From contig DAXY01000091.1 in the NCBI GenBank assembly GCA_002506645.1, forward strand, positions 3,256-12,756: a stretch of 9,501 bases of DNA, given 5' to 3'. Position 1 is the stretch's first letter. Each line of letters begins with the position of its first letter. The notes under the pieces were generated by a model that made no database searches, was not told the origin of the DNA, and saw only the letters and a list, made by a program, of their open reading frames with translations. This document shows positions 6,628-9,501 of the stretch, piece by piece. This stretch comes from Vulcanisaeta distributa (GTDB lineage Archaea > Thermoproteota > Thermoprotei > Thermoproteales > Thermocladiaceae). Both the position numbers and the translations under genes were made by a program.

Positions 6628-6677
6628 TTACCCACATACTGCTGGGTTTGGCGTTAGTTTTGATATTGTGTGGGTAA
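6628..6677. promoter_or_regulatory. inverted pair of TGTGGGTAA elements between divergent promoters
   Basis: TGTGGGTAA occurs at 6628-6636 on the minus strand and at 6669-6677 on the plus strand (11-base arms 6628-6638 and 6667-6677 match at 10 of 11). Each copy points toward the gene it precedes and lies just upstream of that gene's BRE/TATA region, with 7 bases to the nurA TATA and 3 or 7 to the TATA of the surface-protein gene. The placement suggests paired binding sites for a regulator acting on both promoters. A chance repeat is possible in a 132-base spacer. Confidence 0.4.
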
Positions 6678-6680
6678 ATA

Positions 6681-6692
6681 TTTATTAATTAA
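6681..6692 (+). promoter_or_regulatory. TATA region of the surface-protein gene
   Basis: TTTATTAATTAA, preceded by the BRE-like GGTAAATA. Depending on which 8-mer is bound, transcription starts at about 6711-6716, leaving a 5-10 base leader to ATG 6721. Confidence 0.5.
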
Positions 6693-6720
6693 GGCGCGTG
6701 TTGGTGCCCGGTAATTAATT

Positions 6721-7470
6721 ATGGATTTAAGGTATGTGGTAATTGCCGTGGCCGTAATAATCGCGGTGGTGATGGGCGTGGTCTTCTCACTACACCTATA
6801 TTACAAACCAAGTGGGCCAAGTTTTGAGGAGTTGCTCATGCGCTCGGGTAATAACACGTACACGGCCAGCTATGATTATTACATATACTCAAACATGGCT
6901 GGGCAGGTAAGTACTGAGGATTACCTCTTCACGTATAGCCAGAGGGGCTTCGCGGATAGGTACGTAGTCGTTACTACAGCAACCCCACCACAGATGAGCC
7001 TATACATCGTGACCACCCAATTGAGTAATGGCACGATAATGCAGTGCATAGTCGAACCACTATACGCGGGTTGCTTTCCCGTGAATCAAACATTCAACCT
7101 AATATACCTGGCATTACCCATAGTTAATGAGTCGTCATTCACGTTCATAGGCATTCAGAGAATGCTTGGCTATAACGCGTATTGCTACGTATCAAGGAAC
7201 GCCACATTGCTTGGCAACATAATGCCGAGCGCTGCCCAGGCGGGTCTCGGCTCAATACCCGTTAACGTAACGAGTGAGGTATGCATGAGCAGTGATGGGA
7301 TACCACTATTGATAAGGCTTAGCGCATCGGCTACGTTAAGGATCAGTGGTTACTCAGCGTCATTAAATATAACGCAGTTGCTACGGGCAATCAATGTTCA
7401 GAGTGGTATTTACTTAAGCAGCAACGCCACCGAATTGCTCAGGGCGTTGGGTGTTAATGGGACAGGATGA
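6721..7470 (+). CDS. membrane-anchored, N-glycosylation-rich extracellular protein of unknown function
   Basis: Unrecognised family, 249 residues. After MDLR comes a single hydrophobic segment at about 5-27, either an uncleaved anchor or a signal peptide; the rest (30-249) should face outside. The exterior part holds nine N-x-S/T sequons (N44, N103, N122, N136, N160, N182, N216, N235, N246), a high density typical of glycosylated crenarchaeal surface proteins. It has four cysteines (C109, C118, C155, C188) that could form two disulfides. The composition is rich in Tyr, Ser, Thr and Asn and poor in Lys, unlike the cytosolic neighbours. Repeated strand-like patterns (DYYIYSNM, RYVVVTTA, MSLYIVTTQ) suggest a beta-rich fold, perhaps like lipoprotein-type substrate or polymer binding domains, but this is a guess. 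It is divergent from nurA and shares a promoter element with it. Confidence 0.75.
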   Translation: MDLRYVVIAVAVIIAVVMGVVFSLHLYYKPSGPSFEELLMRSGNNTYTASYDYYIYSNMAGQVSTEDYLFTYSQRGFADRYVVVTTATPPQMSLYIVTTQLSNGTIMQCIVEPLYAGCFPVNQTFNLIYLALPIVNESSFTFIGIQRMLGYNAYCYVSRNATLLGNIMPSAAQAGLGSIPVNVTSEVCMSSDGIPLLIRLSASATLRISGYSASLNITQLLRAINVQSGIYLSSNATELLRALGVNGTG

Positions 7471-7495
7471 AAAACTCGCTGTAAATCGATATTAA

Positions 7496-7503
7496 ATTTA
7501 AAG
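7496..7503 (+). promoter_or_regulatory. TATA box of the thioredoxin-fusion/radical SAM pair
   Basis: ATTTAAAG centred at 7499.5; 27 bases downstream is the GTG at 7526, so a leaderless mRNA is predicted. No promoter is apparent before the following radical SAM gene, so this probably drives both. Confidence 0.6.
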
Positions 7504-7525
7504 GGGATTCCTAAATTGCGGTATC

Positions 7526-8353
7526 GTGAGCACGTCCAACGTGGAGATATTCATACACCCAACATGCAGCACCTGCCACACGCTAATTAGGTTATTGAGG
7601 CAGTGGGGCTATCTAGATAGGGTTAGGGTAATCGATACCTCCAGGGATCCGTATACGGCCATGGAGAGGGGCGTTAGGTCCGTACCCAGCATCTTCATTA
7701 ATGGTGAATTAGTATTTGCGGGAATTGTCGACTTCAGGAGGCTCAAGGCCATACTAGATGGTGAGTACTCGAACAATAAGTTTGAAGGCGACATCAAGGA
7801 GCTTGAGGAGAGGTTCTTCAGGGGAGTACTTGATAGCGTGGCAACGGCGCTCTGGCTATACGTTAATGAGGATTGCGAGGCCTTCCTCAGGGATAGGGAG
7901 TTCACGATGGCTATCATGAACATAAGCATTTACAATAACCGTGAGGAGGCCTATGATGAATTACGTAAGTACCTAAGTAATGATGATACGTGTAGGGAGT
8001 CCATAAGGAGTAGGGAGGAGAAGTTCTTGGCCGTAATAACCAAGAACTTCGCCAGGGAGATCTATTGGCTATATAATAAGTTCCTAAGTTGGGGCGAGGT
8101 CTCAAGGCTATATAGTAAGGAGGTCATTGCCCACTGGATGATCATACGCAGCGCCCTGGGCAGGGTTGGTCTTAGGGTTTACCCAATCAATAACAGGAGG
8201 TTTAGTGAGAAGGTTGAGAAGGTCTATGAGTACATGAGTAAGACGTTCGAGGACTACCTGAGGCAAGTAATTGAGGAGCAAACGAACATATTTAGCGATT
8301 CAGAGTACGTAGAGGTAATCGATAATGCCGTGAAAAGCATTAAGAATGCCTAA
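7526..8353 (+). CDS. thioredoxin/glutaredoxin-fold protein with C-terminal helical domain
   Basis: Residues 5-80 are a thioredoxin-fold domain of the glutaredoxin/NrdH size: strand VEIFIHP, redox motif C14-S-T-C17, helix, strand RVRVIDTS, and RSVPSIFINGELVFAG with the cis-proline P54. Both active cysteines are present, so dithiol-disulfide exchange is plausible. Residues about 88-275 form a second domain of unknown type: almost entirely helical, charged, rich in Tyr, Trp, Glu and Arg, with two further cysteines (C117, C156) and no membrane segment. The family's usual length is 80-110 residues, so the extra 190 are the odd part. GTG 7526 is fixed by a TATA box 27 bases upstream. The radical SAM gene follows after 3 bases, so the two are probably one operon, and the redox domain may serve that enzyme. 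That link is inference. Confidence 0.8.
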   Translation: MSTSNVEIFIHPTCSTCHTLIRLLRQWGYLDRVRVIDTSRDPYTAMERGVRSVPSIFINGELVFAGIVDFRRLKAILDGEYSNNKFEGDIKELEERFFRGVLDSVATALWLYVNEDCEAFLRDREFTMAIMNISIYNNREEAYDELRKYLSNDDTCRESIRSREEKFLAVITKNFAREIYWLYNKFLSWGEVSRLYSKEVIAHWMIIRSALGRVGLRVYPINNRRFSEKVEKVYEYMSKTFEDYLRQVIEEQTNIFSDSEYVEVIDNAVKSIKNA

Positions 8354-8356
8354 TAA

Positions 8357-9501
8357 ATGCGCCGCATGGGCATGGACAGGGTAGTAATACTTGATGGCTA
8401 TACAGATGAGCCAGCCGGGCTTGGCGTACCACCATACCTAGACGTGTACCCGCGCTATGTGGCCGGCGCGGTGTGGAGCGTGGATAGGTCCATCGACGTT
8501 AGGTACTTCACGATCGACCAGGTTAGGGCTGATTGGGCGAACTTCGTTAAGGTCGCTAATGAGGCCAAGCTTCTCGTGGTCATAGCGGGCATTGTGACGC
8601 CAGGTAAGTACCTCGGCGGTGAGCCGATAAGGCTTGAGGAAATTGAGAGAATCGCCAACGTGATTACCCAACCAATCAAGGTCCTTGGGGGGCCGGTGGC
8701 CAGGTTTGGCTATGGCTTTGCCGGCGGCACCGTGGCCGTGCCCAGGAGTAGGTTCCGAAGGTACTACGACCTAGTGGTTACCGGCGATGTGGACTTGGTA
8801 ATACATGAATTGTTGAGAAATAATTATCAATTATCGAGGGTCTCGCCTGCCCTGGCCCACGTCGACTATTCGCTGGTCAACCGATTCGCGGTGTTGGGCG
8901 CGGGCATAGTCACCCAGCATCCCAATTACGGCAGGAACCTAATAATAGAGCTCGAGACATACAAGTCCTGCCCAAGGTACATAACTGGCGGTTGCTCCTT
9001 CTGCGCCACCGTTAGGTATGGCCCAGTCAGGTATAGGGATGCGAAGGCCATTGTTGAGGAGGTGAGGGCCCTATACAGCCTAGGCGTTAGGCACTTCAGA
9101 CTAGGTCGCCAGGCAGACTTCTTCACGTACATGGCCCACGACACGGGCAGGCTTGAGTACCCAAGGCCGAATCCAGGGGCAATTGAGGAACTGCTCGCAG
9201 GTATAAGGAACGTGGCGCCTGAACTGGAGACGCTGCACATCGACAATGTTAATCCTGGCACGATATATCACTGGCCCAGGGAGAGTATCGAGGTCGCGAA
9301 GGTTCTGATGAAGTACCATACGCCAGGTGATGTGGCGGCCATGGGCGTTGAAACCGCGGACCCGAGGGTCGTTAAGTTGAATAACCTCAAGGTGATGCCT
9401 GACGAGGCATACCTCGCCATTAAGACCATTAGCGAGCTGGGCAGGGCTAGGGGGTGGAATGGAATGCCCGAGCTGCTGCCTGGCATTAATTTCGTAATTG
9501 G
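8357..9501 (+). CDS. radical SAM protein with CX7CX2C motif, COG1031-like (cut by window edge)
   Basis: Open reading frame from ATG 8357 to the right edge, 381 complete codons with no stop. In-frame ATGs at 8366 and 8372 are alternative starts. The N-terminus (ILDGYTDEPAGLGVPPY, residues 11-27, then YPRYVAGAV) and residues 60-125, with an LVVIAGIVTPG strand and a GGPVARFGYGFAGG loop, look like a B12-binding-type Rossmann domain, though no DxHxxG motif is seen. The radical SAM core begins with SCPRYITGGCSFC: C205, C213 and C216, i.e. CX7CX2C in place of the standard CX3CX2C. Later landmarks are FRLGRQADFF, HIDNVNPGTI and MGVETADPRVVKLNN. It resembles what I remember of COG1031, archaeal Fe-S oxidoreductases of unknown reaction. 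It lies 3 bases after the thioredoxin-fusion gene. The C-terminus is missing. Confidence 0.85.
   Translation, partial: MRRMGMDRVVILDGYTDEPAGLGVPPYLDVYPRYVAGAVWSVDRSIDVRYFTIDQVRADWANFVKVANEAKLLVVIAGIVTPGKYLGGEPIRLEEIERIANVITQPIKVLGGPVARFGYGFAGGTVAVPRSRFRRYYDLVVTGDVDLVIHELLRNNYQLSRVSPALAHVDYSLVNRFAVLGAGIVTQHPNYGRNLIIELETYKSCPRYITGGCSFCATVRYGPVRYRDAKAIVEEVRALYSLGVRHFRLGRQADFFTYMAHDTGRLEYPRPNPGAIEELLAGIRNVAPELETLHIDNVNPGTIYHWPRESIEVAKVLMKYHTPGDVAAMGVETADPRVVKLNNLKVMPDEAYLAIKTISELGRARGWNGMPELLPGINFVI

Noticed and set aside
8926..9261. 111-codon minus-strand open frame at the right end
   Set aside because: Opposite the radical SAM cysteine motif; the plus frame is continuous from 8357 to the edge.
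1..9501. CRISPR array, tRNA/rRNA, insertion sequence or prophage
   Set aside because: Reading both strands I found no regularly spaced direct repeats, no cloverleaf or conserved rRNA stretches, no transposase and no terminal inverted repeats. The Cas4-like gene alone is not evidence of a CRISPR locus.

Overview
The window looks like hyperthermophilic crenarchaeal chromosome, most likely Thermoproteales of the Vulcanisaeta/Caldivirga kind. This is inferred from heavy use of AGG for arginine and ATA for isoleucine, frequent GTG/TTG starts, TATA boxes centred about 27 bases upstream of start codons (leaderless transcripts), and gene families such as NurA, Cas4-like nucleases and an archaeal radical SAM family. 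I see no tRNA, rRNA, CRISPR array, insertion sequence or prophage. Coding density is very high; the longest gap is 132 bases.

Layout. (1) Positions 1-299, minus: the N-terminal part of an AIR-synthase/HypE-like protein that runs off the left edge. (2) 376/388-1626 and 1660-2043, plus: threonine ammonia-lyase with a C-terminal ACT domain, then RidA. RidA hydrolyses the reactive enamine/imine that the first enzyme releases, so the two form a metabolic unit although RidA has its own TATA box. (3) 2114-2845, plus: a Cas4-like RecB-family nuclease with four Fe-S cysteines and no CRISPR nearby. It converges, with a 4-base gap, on (4) 2850-3314, minus: an unrecognised 154-residue protein. (5) 3379-4659, plus: MoeA for molybdenum/tungsten cofactor synthesis. 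(6) 4705-5166, plus: an unrecognised 153-residue protein converging, with a 6-base gap, on (7) 5173-6588, minus: a long NurA nuclease with all expected active-site residues and about 120 extra residues. (8) 6721-7470, plus: a membrane-anchored, heavily sequon-bearing extracellular protein, divergent from nurA; both promoters carry the same 9-base element in the same position. (9) 7526-8353, plus: a thioredoxin-fold domain fused to an unknown helical domain, followed after 3 bases by (10) 8357 to the right edge: a radical SAM protein with an expanded CX7CX2C cluster motif.

The genes do not form one obvious system. The clearest functional pair is threonine ammonia-lyase/RidA. The best candidates for new biology are the thioredoxin-fusion/radical SAM operon, the enlarged NurA without HerA beside it, and the shared promoter element between nurA and the surface protein.
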